Below, in pieces: positions 7,959 to 16,755 of a stretch of DNA of 64,000 nucleotides. Position 1 is the stretch's first letter; each line of letters begins with the position of its first letter. Below the pieces are notes generated by a model. It was not told the DNA's origin. It ran no database searches and saw only the letters and a program-made list of their open reading frames with translations. Position numbers and translations under genes: made by a program. Source of the DNA: an uncultured Bacteroidales bacterium (GTDB lineage: Bacteria > Bacteroidota > Bacteroidia > Bacteroidales > CAIWKO01); contig CAIWKO010000060.1 in assembly GCA_903913285.1 (NCBI GenBank), forward strand, positions 62,001 through 126,000, given 5' to 3'.

Positions 7959-8615
7959 TTACACTATCTGACCGTCTTTCATCACCAGTTTGCGGTCCGA
8001 CATGGCAGCAAATTCTTCATTATGTGTAACTATTACAAATGTCTGGTTGAATTTTTCGCGCAGATCAAAAAAGAGTTTATGCAATTCATGTGCATTAGCC
8101 GAATCCAGATTGCCTGAAGGTTCGTCAGCTAAGATCACATCAGGGTTATTGATCAGTGCACGTGCCACTGCCACCCGTTGCTGTTCCCCGCCTGATAGTT
8201 GCGATGGTTTGTGAGTCAGCCGGTCGTGCAAACCCAAAAAATTGAGTATCTCTCCTGCACTATGCTCAGCTTCTTTTTTCGAAACTTTTGCTATAAATGC
8301 AGGAATGCAGACATTTTCTAAAGCCGTAAACTCAGGAAGCAGATGATGGAACTGAAACACGAAACCGATATGTTTGTTACGAAACGCAGCCAGTTTTTTT
8401 TCGTTCATCTTCTGTATCTGCGTATTGTTTATTTCTATCGTGCCAGCATCAGGCCTGTCAAGTGTACCAATGATATGCAGCAAGGTAGTCTTTCCTGCTC
8501 CCGAAGCACCCACTATAGAAACAATTTCACCACGCCCGATCTCTAAATTGATGCCTTTAAGCACCTGAAGCGTATTATACGATTTTTGTATGTTCTTAAC
8601 TTTTATCATACTCAT
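7959..8615 (-). CDS. LolD-family ABC transporter ATP-binding protein
   Basis: 218 residues with the LolD/MacB-type order: Walker [10 protein letters not shown]-loop [17 protein letters not shown], signature LSGGEQQR, Walker [13 protein letters not shown] and switch His in [10 protein letters not shown]. These ATPases power lipoprotein release or other mechanotransmission systems together with an FtsX-fold permease. No permease gene is in the window, so the partner is encoded elsewhere. It starts three bases after the stop of the DUF5916 gene and is almost certainly cotranscribed with it. Confidence 0.9.
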   Translation of the reverse strand: MSMIKVKNIQKSYNTLQVLKGINLEIGRGEIVSIVGASGAGKTTLLHIIGTLDRPDAGTIEINNTQIQKMNEKKLAAFRNKHIGFVFQFHHLLPEFTALENVCIPAFIAKVSKKEAEHSAGEILNFLGLHDRLTHKPSQLSGGEQQRVAVARALINNPDVILADEPSGNLDSANAHELHKLFFDLREKFNQTFVIVTHNEEFAAMSDRKLVMKDGQIV

Positions 8616-8618
8616 TTC

Positions 8619-11069
8619 TTACTTTTTCTTTTTTGCAGCCCATCGTCTGATGTTCTGGTAATCCAGATAATAAATAACTTTTACAGAAAGCGAATTGAGT
8701 TGCTTCTCCGCAAAAATTTTCCCAAAGTTATCAAAATATGAAGGGTTCACGATATTTTTTTCATCCGAAATATAATTTTTATACGCAACATTCAGGCTGC
8801 TGCCGGGTGCAAACTCCCAATAGAACAACAGATCAATATTGAAAACGTTGTAATTGAAATTGTAGGGAGTGAAATCCGTTACCGATGTATTTCCTACCAA
8901 TTCTCCGTCATTATTCAGGTAAAATAATTGGTCATAAACCCCATCCGACCAATAGTGACGTACTGCAATACTTAGCGACAAATTGTTCCTGAAAATATAA
9001 CGCGCCGTGAGTTGGTTTTCCACCACATTCACATCTCTTTGCCCAAAAAGTATGTTATTCAAGTCATCAATATCTGCAAAGCCGATAGCGTTGATGTCTC
9101 TCGAATATTTCGAAGAAATGTTGAACATAAAATGATTGCTGCACCTCACAATAGGCGATAGCACTGCCGAAAAATACGTCGCATTCTTAAACATTTTCCT
9201 GTAAAACTCACCCTGAAAATCCAGCGAGACCCTTCTCCTGTAATCCGAAGAAAATCCTCCTGTAAAATAATAAAATTCATCATTCACATAAAACCTGCCC
9301 GGCATTCTGGGTTCATAAAAATCGTTGTTTTTCAAGGGCTGCACTGTAATGCCCTCCCAAATCGTAAGATATTTTTTTGTAGTAAAATTATTCGAAAGTC
9401 CCACCGTAAAATTCTCCACATATTTCGTCAAAAAGTTTTCCATATAATCCACCTGAAACGAGGTCGACATATTTTTAATATTCCCAAAAGGTTTATAAAT
9501 ATTATAATACACAACCACTCCGTTGTCGGTTTGGTTGTTTGTTAGTGTAAGACCCAGATCGTTGGCATCCCACTTTTGGTTCATTTCAGTTCGGTAAATC
9601 GTGAACTGAAATTTTCCGCTGATCTTGTTGAACGAAACAGAATACTTATAGCCCATCGTATCCGAATAATTTGTGCTTGTCGAATCAAAGCGATGAAACT
9701 TCTGGCTTAAAGCAGCGGTGCCGCTAAACTGAAACCTGTTTTTTTTGTCATCTAATTTCAGACCCAACAGCGAAACATTGCTATCATCAAAACCTTTGGT
9801 GCGTATAGTATTGGAGTTCACAAAATAGATCTTCGAATTGTTTTTCAGTATCTGGTCGAACACAAAAATATTATAATTCGTTAGCGGTTCTGTTAGTATA
9901 CGTCTCCGATGCCCCGCTGAATCACTTATCGTAGCATACATATCGTTCGTGATTGCATTAAAAATGCCTATCGCCGTTCCGTTTTTGTTCCGTCCTGAAA
10001 ACTTTATGGCATTGATCAGTTTGGCTTGTTCCGGATTTTTCTCCACAAATTCGTTCGCTCCTACCGAGTCATACACGTTGTTGTAGTCCATGGGCTGCCG
10101 GCCAATCCTGCGCGTATAAAACAAGTTGCCTTCCTTAAACAGATCGATTGCTTCATTAAAAAACGGACGGTAATCCGTATAAACCGTTTCAAAGGCCGAA
10201 AGATTCTTCACCTGATAGTCTGAATGAACCTGACTGAAATCGGGCAAAAGAGTCACATCTAACGTAAAACTCTCGTTGATGCCGTATTTCAGATCCATAC
10301 CTCCGCTGATCGATCCCGACAAATTCTTCTCTCCTTTCGTATTATACGGATAATGGTCTCCCGAGAGCGAAATAAATGGAGTGAGCGAAAGACGAAGCGG
10401 CGATTGAATATTGCTGATACCTTCCAGTTTACCCCAATCGGCCAGAATATTTCCCGAACCCTTAGCTTCAGTTGCCCACAAATCTCTTTCGCGATTGCGC
10501 CTTATATGTCTTGCCAACTGCAAACCCCAAACCTGATCTTTCACTTTTGCAAATCGGATGGCCGAATAATTAATTTTCATCTCGCACGTCCAGCCATTTT
10601 TTAGTCGTTTCACTGCGCTCTGCCAAACCCCGTTATAGCTTGCATCGTTCGTCCTATAATCCATTTGAACTCCCGAAGCAAACACCAAAAATGCGTATGC
10701 ATCCGATTGCAGGTTGTATGTGTCGAACTCCACCCCAAACATATCCGCATTCGGCTCATCATCGCGGTTGCCCAACTCGGTCATGATACTGTCAGGGGCT
10801 GTATCAAACATCATTGCACCTATATAAATTGCATCATCGTCAAAGCAAATTCTGACCTCGGTTTTCTGAGTTGTAGCAGCTTTATAATGCGGGTCGTCCT
10901 GAATAAAATCAGTTATGGGTACACACTTCTTCCAGCATGAATCGTTCAACATGCCATCGATCTTAGGAGGAATGCTTAAGCGGACCGCCATAGCTTTTTT
11001 GGTTTGAGCCATAGTGAATGAGGCTCCGCAGAACAACAACAAAAAAAATATAGCGATGTTTTTAAACAT
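8619..11069 (-). CDS. DUF5916 outer-membrane protein with CBM9-like N-terminal domain
   Basis: 816 residues. A signal peptide (MFKNIAIFFLLLFCGASFTMAQ) is followed by a carbohydrate-binding-family-9-like beta-sandwich (about 28-210; starts IPPKIDGMLNDSCWKKC, a hallmark of this family). A long region of alternating hydrophobic strands runs to the end and is predicted to be an outer-membrane beta-barrel (DUF5916). It ends in aromatic-rich strands and a basic tail. Members are common in Bacteroidota; substrate unknown, possibly binding or transport of a glycan. It heads an operon with the LolD-type ATPase. Confidence 0.85.
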   Translation of the reverse strand: MFKNIAIFFLLLFCGASFTMAQTKKAMAVRLSIPPKIDGMLNDSCWKKCVPITDFIQDDPHYKAATTQKTEVRICFDDDAIYIGAMMFDTAPDSIMTELGNRDDEPNADMFGVEFDTYNLQSDAYAFLVFASGVQMDYRTNDASYNGVWQSAVKRLKNGWTCEMKINYSAIRFAKVKDQVWGLQLARHIRRNRERDLWATEAKGSGNILADWGKLEGISNIQSPLRLSLTPFISLSGDHYPYNTKGEKNLSGSISGGMDLKYGINESFTLDVTLLPDFSQVHSDYQVKNLSAFETVYTDYRPFFNEAIDLFKEGNLFYTRRIGRQPMDYNNVYDSVGANEFVEKNPEQAKLINAIKFSGRNKNGTAIGIFNAITNDMYATISDSAGHRRRILTEPLTNYNIFVFDQILKNNSKIYFVNSNTIRTKGFDDSNVSLLGLKLDDKKNRFQFSGTAALSQKFHRFDSTSTNYSDTMGYKYSVSFNKISGKFQFTIYRTEMNQKWDANDLGLTLTNNQTDNGVVVYYNIYKPFGNIKNMSTSFQVDYMENFLTKYVENFTVGLSNNFTTKKYLTIWEGITVQPLKNNDFYEPRMPGRFYVNDEFYYFTGGFSSDYRRRVSLDFQGEFYRKMFKNATYFSAVLSPIVRCSNHFMFNISSKYSRDINAIGFADIDDLNNILFGQRDVNVVENQLTARYIFRNNLSLSIAVRHYWSDGVYDQLFYLNNDGELVGNTSVTDFTPYNFNYNVFNIDLLFYWEFAPGSSLNVAYKNYISDEKNIVNPSYFDNFGKIFAEKQLNSLSVKVIYYLDYQNIRRWAAKKKK

Positions 11070-11253
11070 AAATTAAGTTGTGCGAAATTAACACTTTTTG
11101 ATGCTTGGATATATGACGAGTGAATTTCTTTTTTGTTGCATTATTTATGAATTAATAAACTCCCAACCATAAACTTTTAAATAATAGCTTAAGGTACATG
11201 TAACTATACCATTTGTCAATTTAACATAGAAAAACACCCCTATTTAAAATTTC

Positions 11254-11286
11254 TTTGCCCTATATTTTATTTTTTATCTAAATTTG
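11254..11286 (+). promoter_or_regulatory. sucC promoter
   Basis: TTTG (11254-11257), 21 bases, TAAATTTG (11279-11286); the start codon is 25 bases downstream. Good match to the Bacteroidota sigma-ABfr consensus. Confidence 0.65.
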
Positions 11287-11311
11287 AAACCTCACAGAAA
11301 AAAGAAACAAA

Positions 11312-12505
11312 ATGAATTTGCACGAATTTCAGGCCAAAGAGATCCTCAAGCATTTCAATGTAAATGTACCTCAGGGTATTATTGCCGTCACTCCCGACGA
11401 AGCCAAAGATGCAGCTTATATTATCAATGCCGGTTCAGGCTCCGAAAAGTTTGCTGTAAAAGCCCAGATACATGCAGGTGGACGCGGCAAAGGAGGCGGA
11501 GTAAAAATTGCAAAATCCTATCAGGAGGTTTACGACTATGCAAAGCAAATTCTCGGCATGATGCTCATCACTCCGCAAACCAAAGCCGAAGGTAAAAAAG
11601 TACATAAGGTACTCGTTGAACAAAATATTTATTACGAAGGACCATCACCTATAAAGGAATTTTATATCAGTATATTGCTGAACCGCCCCACAGGAAGGAA
11701 TATTATCATGTATTCTCCGCGTGGAGGTATGGACATTGAAAAGGTTGCCGAAGAAACCCCTGAGCAGATTTTTAAAGAAGAGATACATCCTGCCTTGGGC
11801 ATACAAACTTTTCAGTGCCGCCGCATTGCCTTCAATCTGGGATTGGAAGGCGAAGCATATAAAAATATGCTGCCCTTTATCGAAAACCTTTATAACGCTT
11901 ATATCGGTTCCGATGCATCCCTGCTCGAGATCAACCCTGTAATAAAAGCCGCCGACAACAAAATATTTGCAGCCGATGCCAAAGTGGTTGTCGATAATAA
12001 TGCACTGTTCCGCCACCCCAACATAGCTAACATGCGGGATATCTATGAAGAAGACCCTACTGAAGTGGAAGCCGGAAAGTTTGGTTTGAATTTCGTAAAA
12101 CTCGATGGCAATGTAGGCTGCATGGTGAACGGAGCCGGATTAGCCATGGCAACCATGGATATCATTAAACTTTCAGGGGGTGCACCTGCTAATTTTCTGG
12201 ATGTGGGAGGTACAGCCAATGCCAAACGAGTGGAAGAAGCTTTCCGGATCATTTTGACCGATACAAACGTGAAAGCCATACTGGTCAATATATTTGGAGG
12301 TATTGTTCGCTGCGACAGAGTGGCGCAGGGTATCGTAGATGCCTATCACGAGATAGGTGAAATACCCGTTCCGATCATTGTTCGTTTGCAAGGCACCAAT
12401 GCCATCGAAGCAAAAAATATTATCGACCAATCGGGTTTGAAAGTTTATTCGGCCATCGACCTGAAGGATGCTGCTGATCTGGTGACAGATCTTTTAAAGA
12501 ATTAG
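11312..12505 (+). CDS. sucC: Succinate-CoA ligase (ADP-forming) beta subunit
   Basis: 397 residues, the standard SucC length. It begins MNLHEFQAKEILKHFNV. The ATP-grasp domain contains KAQIHAGGRGKGGGVK, the nucleotide region includes LLEINPV, and the C-terminal flavodoxin-like domain has NIFGGIVRCDRVAQG. With the alpha subunit it converts succinyl-CoA to succinate with substrate-level phosphorylation in the TCA cycle. sucD is not adjacent and not in the window. It has its own promoter; the downstream gene is convergent. Confidence 0.96.
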   Translation: MNLHEFQAKEILKHFNVNVPQGIIAVTPDEAKDAAYIINAGSGSEKFAVKAQIHAGGRGKGGGVKIAKSYQEVYDYAKQILGMMLITPQTKAEGKKVHKVLVEQNIYYEGPSPIKEFYISILLNRPTGRNIIMYSPRGGMDIEKVAEETPEQIFKEEIHPALGIQTFQCRRIAFNLGLEGEAYKNMLPFIENLYNAYIGSDASLLEINPVIKAADNKIFAADAKVVVDNNALFRHPNIANMRDIYEEDPTEVEAGKFGLNFVKLDGNVGCMVNGAGLAMATMDIIKLSGGAPANFLDVGGTANAKRVEEAFRIILTDTNVKAILVNIFGGIVRCDRVAQGIVDAYHEIGEIPVPIIVRLQGTNAIEAKNIIDQSGLKVYSAIDLKDAADLVTDLLKN

Positions 12506-12577
12506 TATTAATATCTGTGATTTACGAATTGTGATTGGCGATTGGTGCTTCTCAATCAAGTTCCGCTATAATTTGAA

Positions 12578-14446
12578 TTATTTATCCAGTTGTGAATATA
12601 CCGAATTCTGACTCTTGAATTCAGGTACTATCTCTTTCATCTTTTTAACCAGAAGCATGTTATCGTGCAAACTGAGCAACGATATTAATTCATCTACCAA
12701 AGCAGCCACCTGCTGAAAATCCGGTGTATCTACTTTAGCGATCATGATTTGAGGGTTATGCGTAGGCAGGGTATTTTCTGTATCGTTCAATAATTCTTCA
12801 TAGAGTTTCTCGCCGGGACGCAGCCCGGTGTAGGCTATCTGAATGTCTTTGCCCAAAGTAAGGCGTGATAGTTTTATCATCTTCTTTGCCAGATCCAATA
12901 TCTTAACCGATTTGCCCATATCAAAGATCATGATCTCACCTCCGTTGCCAAAAGCCCCTGCTTCGAGCACCAGTTGGCTGGCTTCGGGTATGGTCATAAA
13001 ATAGCGGGTAACTTCTGCATCGGTAATAGTTACAGGTCCGCCTTTTTCGATCTGTTCGCGAAACAAGGGTATCACCGATCCGTTCGATCCCAACACATTG
13101 CCAAACCTCGTGGTGATAAAGCGTGTTTTGTTCTTTTGGTTCAGCGATTGGGTGTACATTTCTGCTATGCGTTTGCTGGCGCCCATCACATTGGTAGGAT
13201 TCACTGCTTTGTCGGTCGACACCATCACAAACTTATCCACACCATATTCTACAGCCAGATCAGCAATGGTTTTGGTACCTTCTATATTGGTATGAATTGC
13301 TTCCACAGGATTATTCTCCATCATCGGCACATGCTTATAAGCTGCAGCATGATAAATGATCTGCGGACTAAAGAATTCGATGATCTTCCGCATCCTTACC
13401 TTGTTGGTTACATCGCATACAATAACCTCGAAATCCACTTTTTTGAACGACTCTTTCAGTTCAAGTTCCAGATGATATAAAGGCGATTCGGCCTGATCGA
13501 TCAAAATGATCCTGGCGGGCGAAAAACTTGCGATCTGTCTCACCAACTCACTGCCAATGGAACCCGCTGCTCCGGTAACCATCACACATTTGCCTAATAT
13601 ATCATGACTGATGCGTTTCTCATCCAGCTTAATTTCTTCACGTTCCAGCAGGTCTTCGATATTAATCTTTTTGATCTGCTTAAAGCTCAGTTCTCCGTTT
13701 ATCCATTTCCGCACGGGTGGCACGTTCAGCACTTTGGTGTTGTATGTCAGGCATTGTTCAATGATCTCTTGTTTTTTGGCCGGCTTGATATTTTGAATCG
13801 AAATAATAAGATGCTCTATCGTGTTGGTTTGCAATAATTTTTCAAGTTTGTCGGCACTGTATATCGTAACGTCTTCTATTTTCATACCGGTCTTTTTAGG
13901 ATCGTCGTCAATAAAAGCCAATACTTTATATTTGGTTCCCGCATCGCGGTCAAGCGAACGCTTGGCAATAACACCGCTTTCGCCTGCTCCGTATATCAAT
14001 ACATTCGTTTTATTCTTCGAAGGGTTGTTCATCTCCATATAGGTGATCTTGACCAAAATACGAAATGCAACCAAAACAAATGTTGTTGTTATAAAATCGA
14101 TAATGATGATAGAAATGGGAATAAAATTCCCGATTTGGAGTACGTAATCTGTAAGCACATCAGTTAAAACAAAAAACACCGTTCCCGCTATAGACACAAT
14201 AACGATGCGAATTGCATCGCCTGTGCTGGTATATTGTATAATTCCTTTATAAGTTTTTGCAATTATAAATGTAAGACCCCGAAAGCAAACCACAAACGCC
14301 AGTACTTTTGGCAAGGCGGCAAGGTCTTTGGCAGGCAGATCGAAATTAAAGCGCAGGCAATATGCTAGCACTATCGAACAGGCACATATCAACAGGTCAA
14401 TAAAATAAATTAACCAACGCGGAAGATTTAATTTTGTTGACGGCAT
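12578..14446 (-). CDS. Nucleotide-sugar 4,6-dehydratase, PglF/CapD/WbpM type
   Basis: 622 residues. Four N-terminal transmembrane helices (about 10-130) are followed by a first Rossmann segment (TNVLIYGAGESGVIAKRSL) and an SDR catalytic domain starting VMVTGAAGSIGSELVRQ. The motif STDKAVNPTNVMGASKR has Met in place of the usual SDR Tyr, as in the PglF/FlaA1 family. Such enzymes make UDP-4-keto-6-deoxy sugars for capsule, O-antigen or glycoprotein glycans at the inner membrane. The C-terminal GLRPGEKLYEELL is typical. It is a single gene here, not part of a polysaccharide cluster. Confidence 0.92.
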   Translation of the reverse strand: MPSTKLNLPRWLIYFIDLLICACSIVLAYCLRFNFDLPAKDLAALPKVLAFVVCFRGLTFIIAKTYKGIIQYTSTGDAIRIVIVSIAGTVFFVLTDVLTDYVLQIGNFIPISIIIIDFITTTFVLVAFRILVKITYMEMNNPSKNKTNVLIYGAGESGVIAKRSLDRDAGTKYKVLAFIDDDPKKTGMKIEDVTIYSADKLEKLLQTNTIEHLIISIQNIKPAKKQEIIEQCLTYNTKVLNVPPVRKWINGELSFKQIKKINIEDLLEREEIKLDEKRISHDILGKCVMVTGAAGSIGSELVRQIASFSPARIILIDQAESPLYHLELELKESFKKVDFEVIVCDVTNKVRMRKIIEFFSPQIIYHAAAYKHVPMMENNPVEAIHTNIEGTKTIADLAVEYGVDKFVMVSTDKAVNPTNVMGASKRIAEMYTQSLNQKNKTRFITTRFGNVLGSNGSVIPLFREQIEKGGPVTITDAEVTRYFMTIPEASQLVLEAGAFGNGGEIMIFDMGKSVKILDLAKKMIKLSRLTLGKDIQIAYTGLRPGEKLYEELLNDTENTLPTHNPQIMIAKVDTPDFQQVAALVDELISLLSLHDNMLLVKKMKEIVPEFKSQNSVYSQLDK

Positions 14447-14468
14447 AATGTTCTTTTAAAAAAGAGTT

Positions 14469-14497
14469 CAAAGATAAAACTAAATTTTTTGTTACAA
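14469..14497 (-). promoter_or_regulatory. Promoter of the PglF/CapD-type gene
   Basis: On the minus strand: TTG (14497-14495), 18 bases, TATCTTTG (14476-14469); the ATG is 22 bases further. Close to the Bacteroidota consensus. Confidence 0.65.
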
Positions 14498-14664
14498 CTC
14501 AATTTCTTTAAGTCTGTTTCAAGCACAGATTATTATTTGATTATAATGGTTCATGCAACGAATGCAGAACATCGCAAATTGAAATAATCCCAATGATATC
14601 CGGAGTTTTAACACTTATCAATAATTTTTTCTGTCATTATCCCGAACCATACCTTATTAATTTA

Positions 14665-14672
14665 TATTTTTG
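14665..14672 (+). promoter_or_regulatory. Putative -7 element of gcvT
   Basis: TATTTTTG fits TAnnTTTG and lies 76 bases before the gcvT ATG; no TTG at the expected -33 position. Confidence 0.35.
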
Positions 14673-14748
14673 TCAAGTTTGCCGGCCGGTTTTTTGTGCC
14701 GCAACGTAATTTATCCATTTATTATAACATCTTTAAAAACATAAGAGA

Positions 14749-15837
14749 ATGAAAAGTACAGCATTTCGTAGTATTCACGAGGCAAACGGCGCCAAAATGG
14801 TTGAGTTTGCCGGTTTTTATATGCCCATTCAATACGAAGGATTGATCATTGAGCACGAAACGGTTCGCAAAGCATTAGGAGTTTTCGATGTTTCGCACAT
14901 GGGCGAATTCTGGGTTGAAGGACCCAAAGCGCTCGACTTTGTGCAATATGTTACCTCCAACGACGCCTCCAAACTCTGGGACGGTAAAGTTCAGTATTCA
15001 TGCTACCCCAACGGCAAAGGCGGCATTGTCGACGACCTGCTGGTATATCGTTTCGGACCCGAAAAGTTCTTACTGGTTGTTAATGCAGCCAACATCGACA
15101 AGGACTGGGCCTGGGTGAACCAGAACAACAAATTTGGTGTAAAACTTACCAATGCATCCGACGAAACTTCACAACTGGCCATTCAGGGTCCGCTGGCATT
15201 GAAAGCCATGCAGAAACTAACCGACACCACCGTGACGGATATGGAATATTATACCTTTAAAGTGTTGAAATTTGCAGGTGTGGATGATGTTTTGTTTTCT
15301 ACCACAGGTTACACCGGTTCGGGCGGATGCGAGATCTATTTCCCTAACAAATATGCCGACCTGATGTGGAAAGCAGTGATGGATGCCGGTAAAGAATACG
15401 GAATAAAACCTATCGGTTTGGCAGCACGCGACACCCTGCGCCTCGAAATGGGATTCTGTTTGTACGGAAACGATATCAACGACACCACCTCTCCTATCGA
15501 AGCCGGTTTGGGATGGATCACCAAATTCACCGACGAAAAGAATTTTATTGATAAAGAACTCAACCTGAAACATAAGAACGAAGGTGTAAGTCGCAAACTG
15601 GTAGGTTTCGAAATGATCGACCGCGGCATACCACGTCATTATTACGAAATTTGCGATGCCGATGGCAACAAGATAGGCGAAGTAACCTCAGGAACCATGG
15701 CTCCTTCACTTCAAATAAACATCGGTATGGGTTATGTAAAAACAGCTTATTCGAAAGTTGATACCGAAATCTATATCAAGATACGCGATAAACTTATCAA
15801 AGCTAAAGTGGTGAAATTCCCGTTCTATAAAGGATAA
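14749..15837 (+). CDS. gcvT: Glycine cleavage system T protein (aminomethyltransferase)
   Basis: 362 residues, full length. It transfers the methylene group from lipoyl-H protein to tetrahydrofolate and releases ammonia. Recognisable parts are the N-terminal [27 protein letters not shown], the folate-binding region around [13 protein letters not shown]-like residues ([13 protein letters not shown]), [21 protein letters not shown], and a C-terminal [21 protein letters not shown]. gcvH and gcvP are not nearby. Followed by a clear terminator. Confidence 0.96.
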   Translation: MKSTAFRSIHEANGAKMVEFAGFYMPIQYEGLIIEHETVRKALGVFDVSHMGEFWVEGPKALDFVQYVTSNDASKLWDGKVQYSCYPNGKGGIVDDLLVYRFGPEKFLLVVNAANIDKDWAWVNQNNKFGVKLTNASDETSQLAIQGPLALKAMQKLTDTTVTDMEYYTFKVLKFAGVDDVLFSTTGYTGSGGCEIYFPNKYADLMWKAVMDAGKEYGIKPIGLAARDTLRLEMGFCLYGNDINDTTSPIEAGLGWITKFTDEKNFIDKELNLKHKNEGVSRKLVGFEMIDRGIPRHYYEICDADGNKIGEVTSGTMAPSLQINIGMGYVKTAYSKVDTEIYIKIRDKLIKAKVVKFPFYKG

Positions 15838-15861
15838 ACTATAATCCATTTTTCTAAAAAA

Positions 15862-15887
15862 AGCCGTCCGCAAGGATGGCTTTTTTT
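15862..15887 (+). terminator. Terminator of gcvT
   Basis: AGCCGTCC, loop GCAA, GGATGGCT, then a T run. Eight pairs with one wobble. Confidence 0.8.
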
Positions 15888-15936
15888 ATTTCAGCCAGAA
15901 TATGCATTCAATACAAAATTTTATTTGACTTCTATA

Positions 15937-15966
15937 TTGTTTTTATCTTAACTTTGTTATCATAAT
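15937..15966 (+). promoter_or_regulatory. Promoter of the exported protein gene at 16009
   Basis: TTG (15937-15939), exactly 19 bases, TAACTTTG (15959-15966). Among the best Bacteroidota promoter matches in the window. Confidence 0.7.
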
Positions 15967-16008
15967 TTTCGTTTAACGGTTCATATTGTATAACTAAAGT
16001 GTAATAAA

Positions 16009-16749
16009 ATGAAAACAAAAACCATTATCCTTTTCTTCACAATGTTATTTATAGCTTGTGGTGCTTTTGCTCAAAACGATCTGCAGGATGTAGTTTACCT
16101 GAAGAACGGCGGCATCACCCGCGGAACCCTCATCGAACTGGTACCCGACCAGCACATAAAAATTCAAACGGTAGATGGCAATGTGTTCGTGTATCAGATG
16201 AGCGAAATTGAAAAATATGTGAAAGAACCTGCCTACAGACCACAGCCTCAATCAATGCATTACGTTGCAAAAGACACCACCGGAATGAAACGTGGATATT
16301 ACGGGGTAATAGAGTCGGGATTGGGAGTGAGTTTTGGATATAATACCAGCATACTGTGTACAAAGCTAAACATCATAAGCGGATACAGAGTGAATCCGTG
16401 GTTTGCTGTTGGCGGTGGTTGGGGAATACGGATCAACCCGGGCAACGAAATGTATATGCCTGTATTTATTGATGTGCGAACCAATTTTTTCAACAAACGT
16501 TCATCACCTTATATTTCACTCGATGCCGGCTATGGATTATGCCCATCGAATCATAGAATAAGCGGTTTTATGCTGTCGCCCACTTTTGGTGTGAGCGTTA
16601 AACTCAAACCAAATTTTGCTATCAATTTGGGATTAAATTATGAAATGCAGCACTTTGACCATCCTTATTCCAGTTATTGGGAGTCATACTTAACAAACGA
16701 AACCCGCTATCAACACACCATAAGTTTTTTGTTTGGGGTTTGTTTTTAG
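16009..16749 (+). CDS. Exported protein with KNG-repeat N-terminal domain and beta-barrel-like C-terminus
   Basis: 246 residues. After a signal peptide (MKTKTIILFFTMLFIACGAFAQ) comes a short beta domain DVVYLKNGGITRGTLIELVPDQHIKIQTVDGNVFVYQMSEIEKY (about 26-70; shown here only as a motif description). Residues 100-246 are alternating Gly/aromatic strands ending in FLFGVCF, as in small outer-membrane barrels. A related N-terminal domain occurs in the 54947 gene. Function unknown; likely at the outer membrane. Confidence 0.75.
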   Translation: MKTKTIILFFTMLFIACGAFAQNDLQDVVYLKNGGITRGTLIELVPDQHIKIQTVDGNVFVYQMSEIEKYVKEPAYRPQPQSMHYVAKDTTGMKRGYYGVIESGLGVSFGYNTSILCTKLNIISGYRVNPWFAVGGGWGIRINPGNEMYMPVFIDVRTNFFNKRSSPYISLDAGYGLCPSNHRISGFMLSPTFGVSVKLKPNFAINLGLNYEMQHFDHPYSSYWESYLTNETRYQHTISFLFGVCF

Positions 16750-16755
16750 CCCATT

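Larger units (their letters stand above)
14447..14748. other. 302-base divergent intergenic region
   Basis: Holds the capD-type promoter on the minus strand and a putative gcvT -7 element on the plus strand. I looked for a glycine riboswitch ahead of gcvT and saw no convincing conserved core. A GC-rich patch GCCGGCCGG at about 14681-14689 is followed by six T. Confidence 0.5.

Noticed and set aside
14500-14748. Glycine riboswitch upstream of gcvT
   Set aside because: No recognisable conserved core or tandem aptamer.
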